This document shows, piece by piece, positions 47,501 through 60,327 of a DNA stretch of 64,000 bases. Position 1 is the stretch's first letter; every line of letters begins with the position of its first letter. Source of the stretch: Fasciolopsis buskii (Eukaryota; Platyhelminthes; Trematoda; Plagiorchiida; Fasciolidae). The position numbers and the translations under genes are program-made. The stretch covers positions 1 to 64,000 of the forward strand of contig LUCM01007726.1 in assembly GCA_008360955.1 (NCBI GenBank), in the 5' to 3' direction. Under the pieces are notes generated by a model. It saw nothing but the letters and a program-made list of their open reading frames with translations, ran no database searches and was not told the origin of the DNA.

Positions 47501-48543
47501 GCTATTTTAATTTGGTCCGTCGCCAAAATGATTGCTCAGGAACGTTCTGGCGCTAGTCGCCATGATGGAGGTGGTTAGCTGTAAAACAGCAGTAGAAGGT
47601 CAGTTATTTAGCAAATTTCAATGTAGAAACAACGCCGTGTTTGTTTCTCCGGAACAAATCGACCGGCAGCTCAAAATTGTAAATTTGCATTCAGTTTGAT
47701 CTGCCGTTGGCAAGCAATAATTTATTCGGTGGGTCATTTGAATAGGCAAACGAACGAAGCACGGACGTTAGAAAATTCATATTTCAAAGATGACCAGCTC
47801 AATTTGTTCGGCACGGATTACGAAGTTTCCCAGCCCTTCTTCTCGAAATCTACAGATGATTTTGTTTGTTCAGTTTCTAAGCATGCAATTCTAGTTGCTA
47901 TTCAAGTGGTATAGAGCGGACAAACCCTATTTGTCACAAAAAGAAAACATGTCACGCAAATAATTTCATTTCATGGTAAGCCAATTACTAAAAGCGACTT
48001 GAGATTTCATTTTCAAGTTTGTCTTGACAACTGTCTTTACTTTGTCACCCACCTCCGTTTACTCATAATCCAGCAAAGAGTTGCTAAATGCGAAGTTCGT
48101 CCAGATGAAAATTTACGAACGTTACCCAAGAGGAACAGGAAATCCCACTGGTGCTTTTTCCTTCCCAATGGACTTTAGTTCGATTTAAACTAAAACCGAT
48201 TCAGTATATAACTCATCTAAGGTGGTGAATAAAGTGATATGATGCATTGCAGGCTGATAGTATAACGAGGAAGATTTAAAAACGAAACAAAACAAGCTCT
48301 CAGAAGATTCTCTTTGTCCTGTGAACCAGATGTTTGGTGGGAACCGGCAAACATCGCGCAGACTGTTGAGTTCGGGTAACAAGATCACAATATTTTGCAT
48401 AATTTTTCAATATTTCAAAAGAGCACTTCCGCTTGCAAGTGACATCTGGTAGCTGAATCAATATCGCTGTTGAGTAAACGGTAATTTTTTGTTTGTCTTC
48501 TGTTTACCATCGTTTGATGATGAATTCCAAAATGAAGTTTCAG
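44521..48543. other. No recognised feature
   Basis: The longest frames (46395-46703 and 46854-47246, both minus; 47696-47914 plus) have no recognisable domain. I cannot pair convincing splice sites for them. Confidence 0.4.
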
Positions 48544-48832
48544 GGTGGAATACAAATTCGTTTGCGCTGATCGTCATATTCTAACCGGACAAGAAAATTC
48601 AGTTTACCCTCAGATTGCCCTACTGGACCAGTTTAGTTCAATGGATCAACGGTTCAACCAACGATTGCTGTTCGTGCGAATTGCATTTTCCTGCTTGCCA
48701 GTCAGAGATGATGAGAAGTTGCGGGAGGTGGTCTTTGTGCTGGAACCGAAAATGAAAGTCGGAAACTACTTCCTAAGCAAGAAGAATGGCGTCACAAAGC
48801 TGCCGAGAGAGGCTTTCAGTGGATGGGGATGA
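48544..48832 (+). other. Candidate terminal exon of unrecognised gene
   Basis: A frame of 95 codons starts right after a possible acceptor (GAAGTTTCAG|G at 48543) and ends at TGA. Its text is protein-like, with balanced charged residues (for example LPVRDDEKLREVVFVLEPKM), unlike the surrounding AT-rich sequence. I recognise no family. There is no obvious donor before the stop, so it would be a last exon. It could equally be chance. Confidence 0.3.
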
Positions 48833-51800
48833 GTATTAAATAATGATGGACCGAATCAACTACCAGAGGAATCGATCAGCGAGTTTTGGCCATAGGAGGT
48901 CAATGTAAACGATTCGCTTTTGCTGACTAAATGAATTTTTGTGTTGGCTCGATTTTGCTCTTCTCGCTGAAGTCAGTGGGGAGAAGCGATGGCGACCGAG
49001 AGTTGGAATCAATTGAAGCAGACATTTTATTTATCGGTGTGTGTTTTAAAGCATGTTAAAGTTGTCATCAGCAGACATTTTTCCGCAAAACTTTGTGAAA
49101 TGTATTATTAGCAGATGGTTTAAATGACCCTGTCACAGGAATATCACTTGCGACTAGGTCCATGAATATTTCTTCTATCGTTCTCCAAGAATACCAACTA
49201 TTAATTACTCCAATAAACTAAAACCACTTTCGAACTAGCAGATGTGCTAAAAATTTAGTTCATATCCTGTCTCAGCCACCGTATTTACATCTCCATTATG
49301 ACGCAGTACGAGCACGCTAGAAGAAAACAAAGTGGGATTTATTCACAAAGATTTGACGTGTGTATGCGTGTGTCCAAGTGTACTGCACGCACGACCCTGT
49401 TAGACGAATTCATTTTTGTTCTTCGGTGAGATAACACGCATGGTCGACACCTGACGCTATCGAGATAGGAAAAGCAGCGCGGATGAAATTCCGAGGGGGT
49501 GTGGACCAAATTATTGGTCGCAAAATTTGTGAATGAATACGGTGTACCATAAGACATTCACTCTAGTCTTTTTCATGTTTGCCCAACTGAATCGCCAACA
49601 AACGGTTTGATATGGAGGACACATTCAAGATCCAGTCGGGCTTATTTCAGCAGATTATTTTTCCTTGTGCGGAAATTCTAAAATGGGCGGTTTTTTCTTG
49701 TGTTTACTCATAATTACTAAAACACAACTGCGTTTCGAAATCTAGGCGGAAAATTCTTAGTGAGAAAATTCCCCGGTAATTCAAGGCAGATTAGTTTTTT
49801 ATCGTTTTGTGTTACGTGACAAAATATGCAAATAAGATAGTCAAGACATAACTAGATGCCTTGGGTTCAACAAGATGACGTTAGTTTTTAAAATTCCGAA
49901 TGAAGAATGAAAGCATGGTACTTGATACGCGGTTCAAACAAATGAAATACGTTTTTGGACTATCTATATCTCCCTTTATCAATTAACGCTCTTCTGATGA
50001 AACTAAGTCCTATCTATCCCCCACATCGTGAAGAATAACACTAAAATGTTTGGAGTTTCCAGCCTAAGGGTGATTCTCTATTCCGTCATCCATTCACGCA
50101 AACAGTGATGAGGCATTCTGCGGCAAACTACGCAAGTTTCCCAAAGAGGGTCGCGGTTTTTTGGAGGCCACCGGTTGGTGAATCCGGCAGGAGCTAGTGG
50201 AAATGAATCTGTTACCTTTATTTTGAGACAGAGATACTGACACTTTTGTCATCGTCTGGAATATACAAGCCGAATTAGGTATGAGAATACGCTTTATTTC
50301 ATGCAAGACTTGAGAGCTGAGACCGATTTTGTAAACGATGACAAAAGGTGGTTCAGGGTGTTGGTATGACATTTAACCGTATTTCAAAGAATTATTTACC
50401 ATCTGACGATGCTCAGCTACCCACTAAGAAACCGTGGGGGTGCGGTATAACTGTTTCAAGGTCGTTATGAATCACTGAGATTGCCCCAATCGGGACGAAC
50501 GAATGTGAGCAAAAGCTTCACTCATGACGCGACAGGGCTGATTTGCAACGGTTTGCTGAGCTCCACCCCATGATGACGCACCTATCAGTCTCTGACTTTC
50601 GCGGCCAGAGGCCGTTTCTTGGTTATGAGTTGAGCGTTGAGGTAACATGGTGAATAGTTTCCTGAAAACATAATCTCCTGCTATTAGCTTATTAATCTTA
50701 TTTGTTGCGTTAGTCTGGGGGTGCATAAGATTTATGCAACCCGGTAATGGTCACTGAACTGTTGATTTAATTTTGTTTATCAGTAGTTCACAAATGTGTG
50801 TTCCTGTTTGATGCTATTTACGCATAGCACCATATGCATATTTGTTTCTTCTTTTAAGACCAGATAATTGGGGCGTGCATGTTCCTTTTGAGGAGCAACA
50901 TGGCTTCTATTTACCTAACTAATTCGGGATCTTTCGGCATTTTCAAAGTCCAATTTGAGTTGCAATGGCGCTGCACGGTGAAAAGATCTAGTGTGGTCAT
51001 GTGACCTATCTAGCACTGACTGAAGATCATTAATTTGAATGGGGAAAAAGTAAAGCGAAATGCCTGGCACAAAGAAACGAGAAAAGAAACATTTTTAGAT
51101 ATCTTTAAATTGCGATCAACTCTTTATTGTCAGCATTTTTAAGTTTCAGTGATTTTCACAGATCTTCGAAATGGAATTTAATATAAATCCGGAGGTGAAG
51201 CTACAGCAAGACGTGAAACGTGGAAACCTTTGCGAAGGCTATGCTCAAATTGCACCAAAAGGTACCTGCTTTCAAACGCGGATAGAAATACAAAAGATGG
51301 TTTACGGGAATCTATCTCAACAAGAAGCAGGTGACAGAAAGTGGATGTATGATAAGGTTAGAAATGCGTAGTGTCACTCAGATAACGTGAGCGGCATTTA
51401 TCTCATTTAAACCAAGAGAACCAGAAACGGAAAACGAGGTAGTCTCTGTTTACAGTTTGAACTTGAAGGTTGCATGTTCAAACCCTCTCACACGCGATCA
51501 ACGTTCCACTTGGCAGCCCACCGCAGGCCGTTACTTTTTGCTAAAAATGTTCCGCTTTATTATTTTGTTAATAGAAAAAGTAAAAGCTAAAATGTGAAAA
51601 TAAGGAAAGATTAGATTTTAAATGTGTTGTCATTTTTTACTCCATCCAAAAGTTTACGATGAATGATTGTTTCCTAAAAGACAGTAATCGAATAGCTAAG
51701 GGGAGGTATACTTGGCAAGGTTTATTTTAACTCGGAATGACTGCAGCGCAGTCCTGGGTCAACTTAATTTCGGCCGGCAGTTTATTTAGCAACAAGTAAT

Positions 51801-53559
51801 GACACTGGTTGTTCGAAATTTTCTTCTTCGTTCTTTCTCATAGTTAATCATGCAGATACAGTTTAACAGTCCGAAGCTAATATGCAATCGACTTTGATGC
51901 AATAGCTGTGAACCAACACCAGCTAGATCTCCCTCTTTTATTAGATAGTTTTGTGTCTAGTTACTCGAATCGTTTCGTGACTGACGTTTCCAGAACAAAC
52001 GAACCGAACGCGGATGAGTACAACCAATGATTATGATCAAAGAATCAGGTTATCACACACTTGGAAGTCCTCGTTGAATTTTCAGTGTTCAGAGAAGTCC
52101 ATAAATCACGAGTCCCACATGTTCATGGATACATCAAATCCTCGATTAAATCAGTGAAGTTCATTTAATGAAGCCGTCCACCAATTGCAATATCCTTTCG
52201 CCGTTTTCTACTGAGATGTTTGCAATCATGTAGCAACCGAATACGTCAAATTTTATTGTCACAAAAGAGCACCGGAAGCGTTGCTTCACTCGAGTTCGGC
52301 CGAAACTAATATGATCGCTTCGTCGAAAATTAATATTCTTTGACAGGAGATGGTTTTATTTAAAAGTCAACGAAATAAGACATACAACGTGTGCAAACAC
52401 CTCAACTCTGCTCTGTGACATCGACAGATAAAATAGGCATAAAAAGTGCATCTTTATTTTGCATTTTCACACCGGACAACTGATTTGTTGGTGTTGAAAC
52501 CAGCGAGGTGAAAACTAACTGGCAAATATTCAAGTATTTTGTTAAAATAGGGTTGATGATGTGACAGTGCGGGTAAAATCCACTCATACCATTAGGCTTC
52601 CGGAATACCTACTTTAGGTTCACTAATACAATCAAAATGATGAGGACAGTGGTGACGGACAGCTTACTTGGCCGCCAACGTTCCGTTAAAAGGGACCTAA
52701 TGAGTTAATGTCCGGGTAAACAAAATGGGTTTCTTAACGCTTTTTTGTATTGTGCGTGCAGTGGAACAGGAGGTGGCGTGCACCGAGTACGTGAATTGGA
52801 GGGCATGGAAGTATTCTCTGTCATAAGAGTATTAATCGTAACAGTATTCGCACATTTTGGTCAATAAGCTCCCAAAACTCCGCGATAGTTATGCGTGATT
52901 TTCTTCATTAATTTTATTTAAATGCTACCCAGCATTAGCCTATTTGCATAATGCCGTTCCACAATGTGTCTACCGGTTGCAATTACCCACCAGTGCTTTG
53001 TTCGTTGCCTGACACTGTACACGTTTGCCCTTATGGATTCATCTATCGAGAAAGGTGCCTGAAAATTCTGAAAATGGTGACACACCCATCAAGTGTTTAA
53101 AGTTAACATCTAATCATAGAAACTGCGTGATACGCATCGGAAATGAGAAACGCGTTGGCTGGAATGAATACTACGCTAACTTGACATTTTCGTGTCCAGC
53201 TTTTAAAGCATTTTGCACTGAGTCGATTACACCATGTAGTTGCTAAACCCCCAAGATTAGAATCGTACTCGTTTTCGTATTCCTTAAATGATATAAAATT
53301 CGAATTAACTAAGATGTTATATTTTTATCTTACGAAAAGTTCTCAGTCCAAAAGTATTAAAACCGAAATAACTGTACTGATCCTGCTAATTACATTGCAA
53401 TGAAAAATGACCTCAGTTTTCAATTTGATCTACTGCACAGTAGTTGACCAACAGTACAAAAAACCGCACCGATGACGGTATTTGTTGAGAATCACATGAA
53501 TTCAAGAGATTATAGCGTTCAGTATTTAGTTTAAATGATCCCATTTTATCCAAGAATAA
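48833..53559. other. No recognised feature
   Basis: A B-box-like GCATGTTCAAACCC near 51470 hints at another tRNA-derived repeat, but I see no A-box at the right distance. Open frames at 50094-50372 (minus) and 51171-51371 (plus) are unrecognised. Confidence 0.35.
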
Positions 53560-54108
53560 ATGAGATCGAATTCCATTGGTCCATTTAAAAGTTGTGATAA
53601 GAAGATCTGTACGCATCTGCCTTCGTTGAACTTAGTACTTTTTGGTGTCGAACCTCCGAATGCACCAAACATGCTCACAAAGTCAACAAATATATCGGCT
53701 GCTTTGTTTACCGACAGCTTAATTCATTTCGGAACGCACATGACCAACAAAGTGGTTCGAAAAGCAACACTGTTTCCTAAGGCTACCGGAGGTGACCGGG
53801 GTACACTGGAAATCAGGCAGGTTAACGAGCAGCACTTTTGCGAGCCTCCAGACTGATTGTGTCACAATTTGTTAAGCGCACCAGCGTTGTTGTTGGGAGT
53901 TTATTCATATCAAGTCTCACATGAACCGGAATCCGGTAACACGAGGATTGCATCCGCATTGGTAATGCGTCCACCTTTGTCTCGTCATCCAGCTTGCATT
54001 TTGCACGCGACCATAAGGTGGGCCAGGAAACTGATGGTGGTTTGTAAATTTTCAGAACGAAAACTCATTTCGCTTTGGTCAACACAAGGAAAAAGCCGCT
54101 CCCATTAG
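53560..54108 (+). other. Long frame interrupted by one TGA, unrecognised
   Basis: The frame is open for 98 codons, has one TGA (53854-53856) and continues open in the same phase for 83 more. No homology is recognised and no start or splice context is compelling. It may be a decayed coding piece or chance. Confidence 0.2.
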
Positions 54109-54584
54109 CGTCTGACCCTCACGAGAACTGGTGTGTTCTGTGGTCAAGACTCCGGAAATAGTTGGTTTAATGAACGAACGGAGTTGTTTCTGTCGTTCAT
54201 CTCTATGTACGTCAACAGTTCTACCAAGTTTCTCCTTTTTGATGACAACAGTAATGACAAAGTGTCAAATCTTATTTCATTTTTTCGAGGATTAGTAATC
54301 AGTTAAAAGTATTTGTTTCCCTTTTGCTTTGTGGGAAAAATAATAACAATAGTAATCACTTTCATGGTGAGTAGTTGTCCGTCTAAATTTGATCAATTTC
54401 GACTTTCTCGTGCTTTTTTATTGAAAACTCGTAAATGATCATATTTACTAATTCCTGTTGTTTGGATCACACTCTTGGTTTCATTCCAATCAGGTGTAAG
54501 TCCACTTTGGATATTTTCATCGACGGTACCGAAAATCCTTGCTTGCAACTGCCTTCTTCCGTTCCATCGAATGACCACACTCAC

Positions 54585-54716
54585 CTTCTGGTTGGACGCT
54601 AAATTTACTCCGTTTCAGCGAATCAGATATTCGTTGGGACAAAGCAAGTGATGCAAAACCACAGAAGCGCCATGGCTTCGTGTTCCTCTCAATAAGAACA
54701 CGATCAAACATACATC
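54585..54716 (-). other. Candidate internal exon on minus strand
   Basis: On the minus strand an acceptor (AACAG|GATG) is followed by 132 open bases and a perfect donor (CAGAAG|GTGAGT). The peptide contains VLIERNTKPWRF, faintly like the opening strand of PDZ domains (..ERxxKPWGFxxxGG), but the GG is not present, so I do not assign the domain. No partner exon was found. Confidence 0.3.
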
Positions 54717-55121
54717 CTGTTACCTGTTGTGCATGCCCTCAATTCTGCGAATGCACTCGCAGAATATTTGGGTACAGTGTTACCTGATATCTTCGGTAAT
54801 CTCGTTTTGCCCTTGACAGGATAGCTTAAACCTCTTTCGAATTCCTGGAGTGACAACAAATAAGGCCATAAAATTCAAGGTTTAACCTCCACTGCAATTA
54901 ATATGCACATCTTGTTTTACCATAGTCAATAATCTTCGTGGAAAAAGTCAGGCATGTAGACGAGCAGTGCAATACGAATACTGATCCGACAACTGTTGCA
55001 GTTATCCAGCTAACTACAGGCACTTCGTAATTATATGCATGACGTACTCCCACCTAATCTGAAACTTTTGCGAATGAAATATTCACTCTAAATTGGGCTG
55101 AAAAACCATTTATTTCGCACA

Positions 55122-55553
55122 TTGGGATCAGTTCTGTTAGATGAAATAATGACCACTGTGATCAGTAAAACAGTGAATTTTGAGAATTTTGGCTTTCTGG
55201 AAGCAGGGAACAGTTTCCTAATCCCGGATCGCATCATCAACAATTGTATTCAGGCTTTTTATCACGGCACCTTTCGCTCTCTGCACGATTCGGTTTACAA
55301 AATTGGCTATTGTCAGTTATTCGTTTCCCTATTTGGCGTTTTTAAATGGTATCCCTTTCTTAGCCAAAGGTGCACTCTAAGGACGGCTGAATCGATTTGG
55401 CACATCTTTAAAACACTTAACCAGTTTAACATCCCTTCCTACAGTATCCTTACGCTTTGGACTGTTGTCCTTTGCCTCTCCTTCGTAATAACTCCTAAAT
55501 ATGTAACTGTTGCATTCCGTAACTTCACAGTACAAACATCATTTTTCAAGTAG
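55122..55553 (+). other. 143-codon hydrophobic frame, unrecognised
   Basis: The frame is open from a TTG; the first ATG is at 55149. Residues around 105-125 form a hydrophobic stretch (SILTLWTVVLCLSFVI) that could be a membrane span. A second hydrophobic frame follows at 55582-55794. No family is recognised and old retroelement sequence is an alternative. Confidence 0.2.
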
Positions 55554-55794
55554 ATTTTAACAAATTAAAACTGGCTGTTATTTGAAGCGACCATTCATCA
55601 AAACCTCTAGCACTTTTGGGTTGGTCTTCTTTCCTAAGATCATTCTACTGCTTGTCCTAGTGATACGTCTTCTGAATAACGTGCAGAAGTCTTCTTGCTC
55701 CGAAGATGTTCTTCGTCAGCCTAGTGGGAATCAGTTTGAAGTGTTTCCATCTAGTCTTTTCTATCGATTTTGTTATCGATCTCGGAGTGCTTGA

Positions 55795-58700
55795 ATATTC
55801 GAAATTCAACTTCACTACTTATGGATTAGGTTTTCGCCTTTTCAACTACTTTCGCCCTAAAATGCCACCATGTTAGATAAGTTGATCCTACCACGAAGAA
55901 CAGTTTATGATGGCTTCCTGGAAATTCTGGTCGTTAAACTTCATTTTGCTGATTTCTCAATGTTTCATTTTAAATCAAGGTAATGTTGTCATTAAGCGAC
56001 CATTCCATAGCGTCTGCTGATCTAAAAGTGTCCAATTCCTAATTCGGAGACCTGGGCCATCTGGCCCTAAACAAAATCTTGCAATGTTTTTTCACTAGTG
56101 TCTCGTCTTCGCTTAGTTGCTCTCCAAGTATCTCCCCAGGTTTCTTTAACTGCCACACATTGCAGTCATTTTAAAGCTCTCATGTGAATTTTGTTTTATC
56201 CGAAATGACCAGATCAGTACAAGATAATACCTGAAAGAATTCATTTTCCTCAAGAGTATTGATTTCACTACTTGCCATTCATATTCTTTTGTTGGTTCGA
56301 TGTTTAGACGCAGGCCTTACAGTCGCGTCATAGATCGCTATTTCCTAGGTACCTGATTTAGCACAGTCAAATGAAAAAGGTAGATGCCAGCAAAAGCTAG
56401 CTTCCAATCTCATTGTCCAAAAATTTAGATTTTTGGAATCTCATTGAATTTCAAATGCTCAGTCTTTAAATGGTGTACTTGTAAATGGTATCCGTAGGAT
56501 CTCTTCTACTGTTTGTTCTTTGTCAGCTGGCTTTATCAGAATCATACGGATTCGGATTTATAAACGAGACGGTTGGTCACCATCTGACGTAACATAAGAC
56601 CACGTCTAAGCTATTTTGTAAAATTTGGATAACGTGAAAGTGAGGTGGACCAAAGATTGGTCCACTTTATTTTTCACGAAGCTAGAGTGTGTTGGTTGTC
56701 AGAATTCTGTCCTAAGAAGCCAACTTTTGGTTCCAGGAGCAACGAAAATGCTGTTTCGAAGTGGTCGTTAATATGAAGGAAAAGATCGGTGACTTTCTTT
56801 TGACTATAGCACCTTTATTGGGTATATTTTCAGTGTGGCTTCATCCCTGTGGCTGGCCTATGAATTTTTGGGACTTAGTTTTTCCCAATAGCTGACCAAG
56901 TGATGTGCCAGCAATTTTCATTTTTCGAAGTGATTGGTCTGTTTTGATGATTAATGAAAAAAATCTATATTCTGAGGATTAGCACTGTGTATGCATCGAG
57001 AGGTGAACACTTCAATGGAACTATACTCCATTTCAGCCTGTGCCTCAGAGTGAATTTTTCTTTTCATCACTTACGTAAAGGATTTGTCAGAAGCAATTAG
57101 CCACGCTTTAGCCAAGAAAAAACGCTTGTCTACCTGCATAGTCGGGCAGCACCCTTGAGAAACCCAAATGGCATAGTTCACGTCGCCCGACAGAGTGTAC
57201 AGTAAGTTTAACCCATGATGGTAAATTCATTTTATTTGCTTATCTGGCTGTTGACATTAAAATGTTTTTAGCTAGTCATTTTTGCGGTTGCCCAGGTAGA
57301 AAATTTTCCTGTCGGAGCATTATTTGATGAAAACCCCTTCGTATATTAGTTTTTCTGGGTTGGTCAAACGGTACATACAAGAATAAAAGGATACAACCTC
57401 ACTAGTGCTTCTGGACAATATCACCACATGAGACATTAACATACTTCATGCAGTTCAGTCTAATATTCCTCCATTAATACACATCAAATTTGGTTGTCTA
57501 ACTCTGATTTTACCTGGTTCGAGTTTCTTGCGTCAGTCAAGTATCTTCAACTCTTTACAAATTGAGATACTCAGAAACGAGCAACAAATACAATATGAAA
57601 TTTTTAGTGGAATGGACATTTCGGATTTTCACCTAAAACCATTAACGTTTGGATAAAATGTACCGGTGTTTCGAACTGACGACACAATTACTGACTCTCT
57701 CCCCATCGGACTATCAGCAAAATCACTCGAATAGCTATTTGTCGCATTCGGTTGTTTTTTACGTACATCACACTGACATTTGCACGTAAAATTAGTCGGA
57801 TGCTGTCCCTCGAGCTATGCATCGTTGAATGCATACTATGCAATCTCCAATGACAACTCGTGTTTATTTTTGCGACAGAAACATGATAGGATTATTTTGA
57901 TAAGTATATGTCATCAGTGCCATTAGGACATTTCAGAATAATCTGACGCGGCCGATGGAACAAAAATCAGATTGGTTTCTTCAAAAAACCAAAGCGGACA
58001 AAAAGTAAACTGGACTGGGAAACGTAGTCGATCTTCTGAATACACTGCTTGACGAGTATGTCGGCAATCTAGCAAACGTGTGGATACTGGCATCAAACAC
58101 AAAAATAGTCTACTATTTTCACGCTTGCCTACAGATGGATCTCTTTCAAGGTTTAGAAGAATACGATTAACTCGGCAAAATGATTCTATTGGGTCGTAAA
58201 ATATGACAACACAGAATGGAATTTCCGGTTAGAAGCACTCGAATGTTTCAGTCATGACGTTGTTTCTTAGGGTGTTAAAAGTGATGGCAATAAACTACCA
58301 TTTACTACTGGAAAACTGGTTTCTTGTTTGTTAGCTTAGAGAAAAAAGTTATCGGAACTATTTTACCGAGTCGCATTTCCTGTTACAGTATCCTGTGATT
58401 GAACTGGCCCTTCGTTTCAGTTGGGTTATTGAGTCTGACACACGTAACGATAGGTGACGTTAACTTAGAACTACGTTCGTAGAAAGAAATTGTCCTAGCA
58501 ATCGTGCCATGATAAGTGCGAATAAACAAAAAGGATGACTATAACATTCGTGTGATTTTGAGTACAGGAGAACAAAATGTTCAACCAACAAAACAAACTA
58601 CTTCTTGACCAAACCAATTTGTCTTTGGAATATTATTCAAAAATGGTAATTGTAAGCAAATCACTTTCTCAAGGGTCAGTAAGAGGTGGTGGACTGAGGT

Positions 58701-59943
58701 TACCAAGCAATTGTTGAGCTGCTGACACCTAATGGACCAAAAATGCCACGCTGTTGCCCTACATCTCAACCCAGCATAAGATTTTTGTGGGCATGTACAT
58801 TAATGAATCAATCATCATGCATCCAATCAGTAAATCCGGGAATATTTGCCTTATAAAGAACTGAGAAAAAAGCCAATTAAAAATCAAAGCGATCTAACAA
58901 AATTAATAAATTAGGAACTATTTCTTTGCAGAAGAACAGCTGCATTCTGCGAAAGCTGATTTGCAAAGAACCTGACTTAATCGATTAGCAACTACTGAAA
59001 TTGTCTAGGCACGTATTTTTTGCCCAAAATCACCTAACCACATGGTGAAGTCAAAAATGTAGGTCCTGTCAACTGATTGCTTCGGATGAATTGCAGATAC
59101 TACAAGCCGATGTAAAAACAAACGGATATTGGGTTCATGTTTATCATATCATTTTTAACCATAGCTTATCCAACGGGACGCACGAAAAGTGCACTCACAC
59201 AGTCCCACTGCATGGATACAAAATGTGAGGAGATAAATGACCCACTGATTGAGATCCTGGCTGCTGCACATTGCTGTACTGGAAATCACGTTAGAGCTCA
59301 TCACTGGTGTATATCACCTTTGATCCCAGTTCGACCCATCCTCACATGCGAAATATCTCGGTCACCGATCCACACTATCTGACTATTAGCGGTTTGCTGA
59401 CCACTCCGCTTAGTCCGTTAAATTTCCTTTTGTCAGAGACGGGTACCAGCTGCTCACAGGTAACATAGCCAACTCCGTAGAGCATCAAATTATCAACATA
59501 GAGATCGCATTTATTACTTCACTGAACTGAGAAAAGGTTATCCATCACAAATTAGTCACAACAAATTGGGTATTCACTTTGCGTTTTGCAAAAATGTTTT
59601 TCATTGTATCCAAACAGCAGGTAGCCAGAAGCCGATGTGACCAAATATGAGACAAAATACTCTTGGTCGAACCATTAGAGCGATACACCGATATTTCTGT
59701 AAGTTAATTAATGCATGGAAAAGACTAAAACTGATTTGACACATCAAAGTTTTTCACACAGTCTCACCCTACTTTCTAAAAGTGAATGTTATTATTTTTT
59801 GGGTGCTCGAAATAGTTCTCAGAGATGTTTTGCGAGATAATCACGAATCGAAATGGTAGAATCATTAATAAATAAGGAACCAAAAGATAAATTGCAAATA
59901 ATCGGCAGTAAAATTTGGCAGTTTCTTCATATTTGTCTCCTAG
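55795..59943. other. No recognised feature apart from one tRNA-like repeat
   Basis: This is AT-rich sequence with few open frames. A minus-strand tRNA-like repeat at 57660-57735 is listed separately. Confidence 0.4.
57660..57735 (-). repeat. tRNA-derived repeat
   Basis: On the minus strand TGATAGTCCGATGGGG (about 57701-57716) is A-box-like and TCAGTTCGAAACA (57667-57679) is B-box-like, at tRNA-gene spacing. No clean acceptor stem is seen. Confidence 0.5.
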
Positions 59944-60072
59944 ACAATGGCGCTAACTCGGGAAGCCAAATTAGATGCCTCTGGTCTTCACGAATGCTTT
60001 GCAATCCAGCTGTCCGGCACCATCCCGTCCTCGCGCAAATGCAGGCCGGAATGGACCGCCTGGCGATTTCAA
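59944..60072 (+). other. Candidate internal exon, unrecognised
   Basis: Acceptor TTTGTCTCCTAG|ACA and donor TTTCAA|GTAACC bound 43 phase-0 codons with protein-like, relatively GC-rich text (HECFAIQLSGTIPSSRK). It could join the open frame ending at 60327 through the acceptor ending at 60174-60175 or so (GAACAG|TAC, also phase 0). No family is recognised. Confidence 0.3.
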
Positions 60073-60112
60073 GTAACCTAAATTTTTACGAAATCCATAT
60101 GACCTTCTGCAG

Positions 60113-60327
60113 TAAATCGAATCAATTTCATGGACGAATGTGTACATAGTATCAAACTTATTGAACAGTACTTTGCCCACAAAGGTTTTGAAATTGAAGA
60201 CGACTACGTGAATGACATCAATATTCCCCAGCATATAGCTATGTTTTCCGGATCGGTTTTTAAGATTATTTATCGCTCCATGGAAGTTTCTATACTCCCC
60301 GAGATAATCGAATATGAAAGATATTAA
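60113..60327 (+). other. Candidate terminal exon, unrecognised
   Basis: The frame ending at TAA 60327 reads as a convincing acidic/hydrophobic peptide (HKGFEIEDDYVNDINIPQHIAMF is part of it when split). Possible starts are the acceptor TTCTGCAG at 60112, the ATG at 60130 or the in-phase acceptor GAACAG|TAC. I do not recognise the protein. Its neighbour at 59944-60072 may be the preceding exon. Confidence 0.3.

Noticed and set aside
51432..51500. tRNA-derived repeat
   Set aside because: B-box-like sequence alone, without an A-box or cloverleaf.
60073..60112. 40-nt micro-intron (GTAACC..CTGCAG)
   Set aside because: Flukes do use very short introns, but removing this one from the phase-0 upstream exon brings TAA into frame at once.
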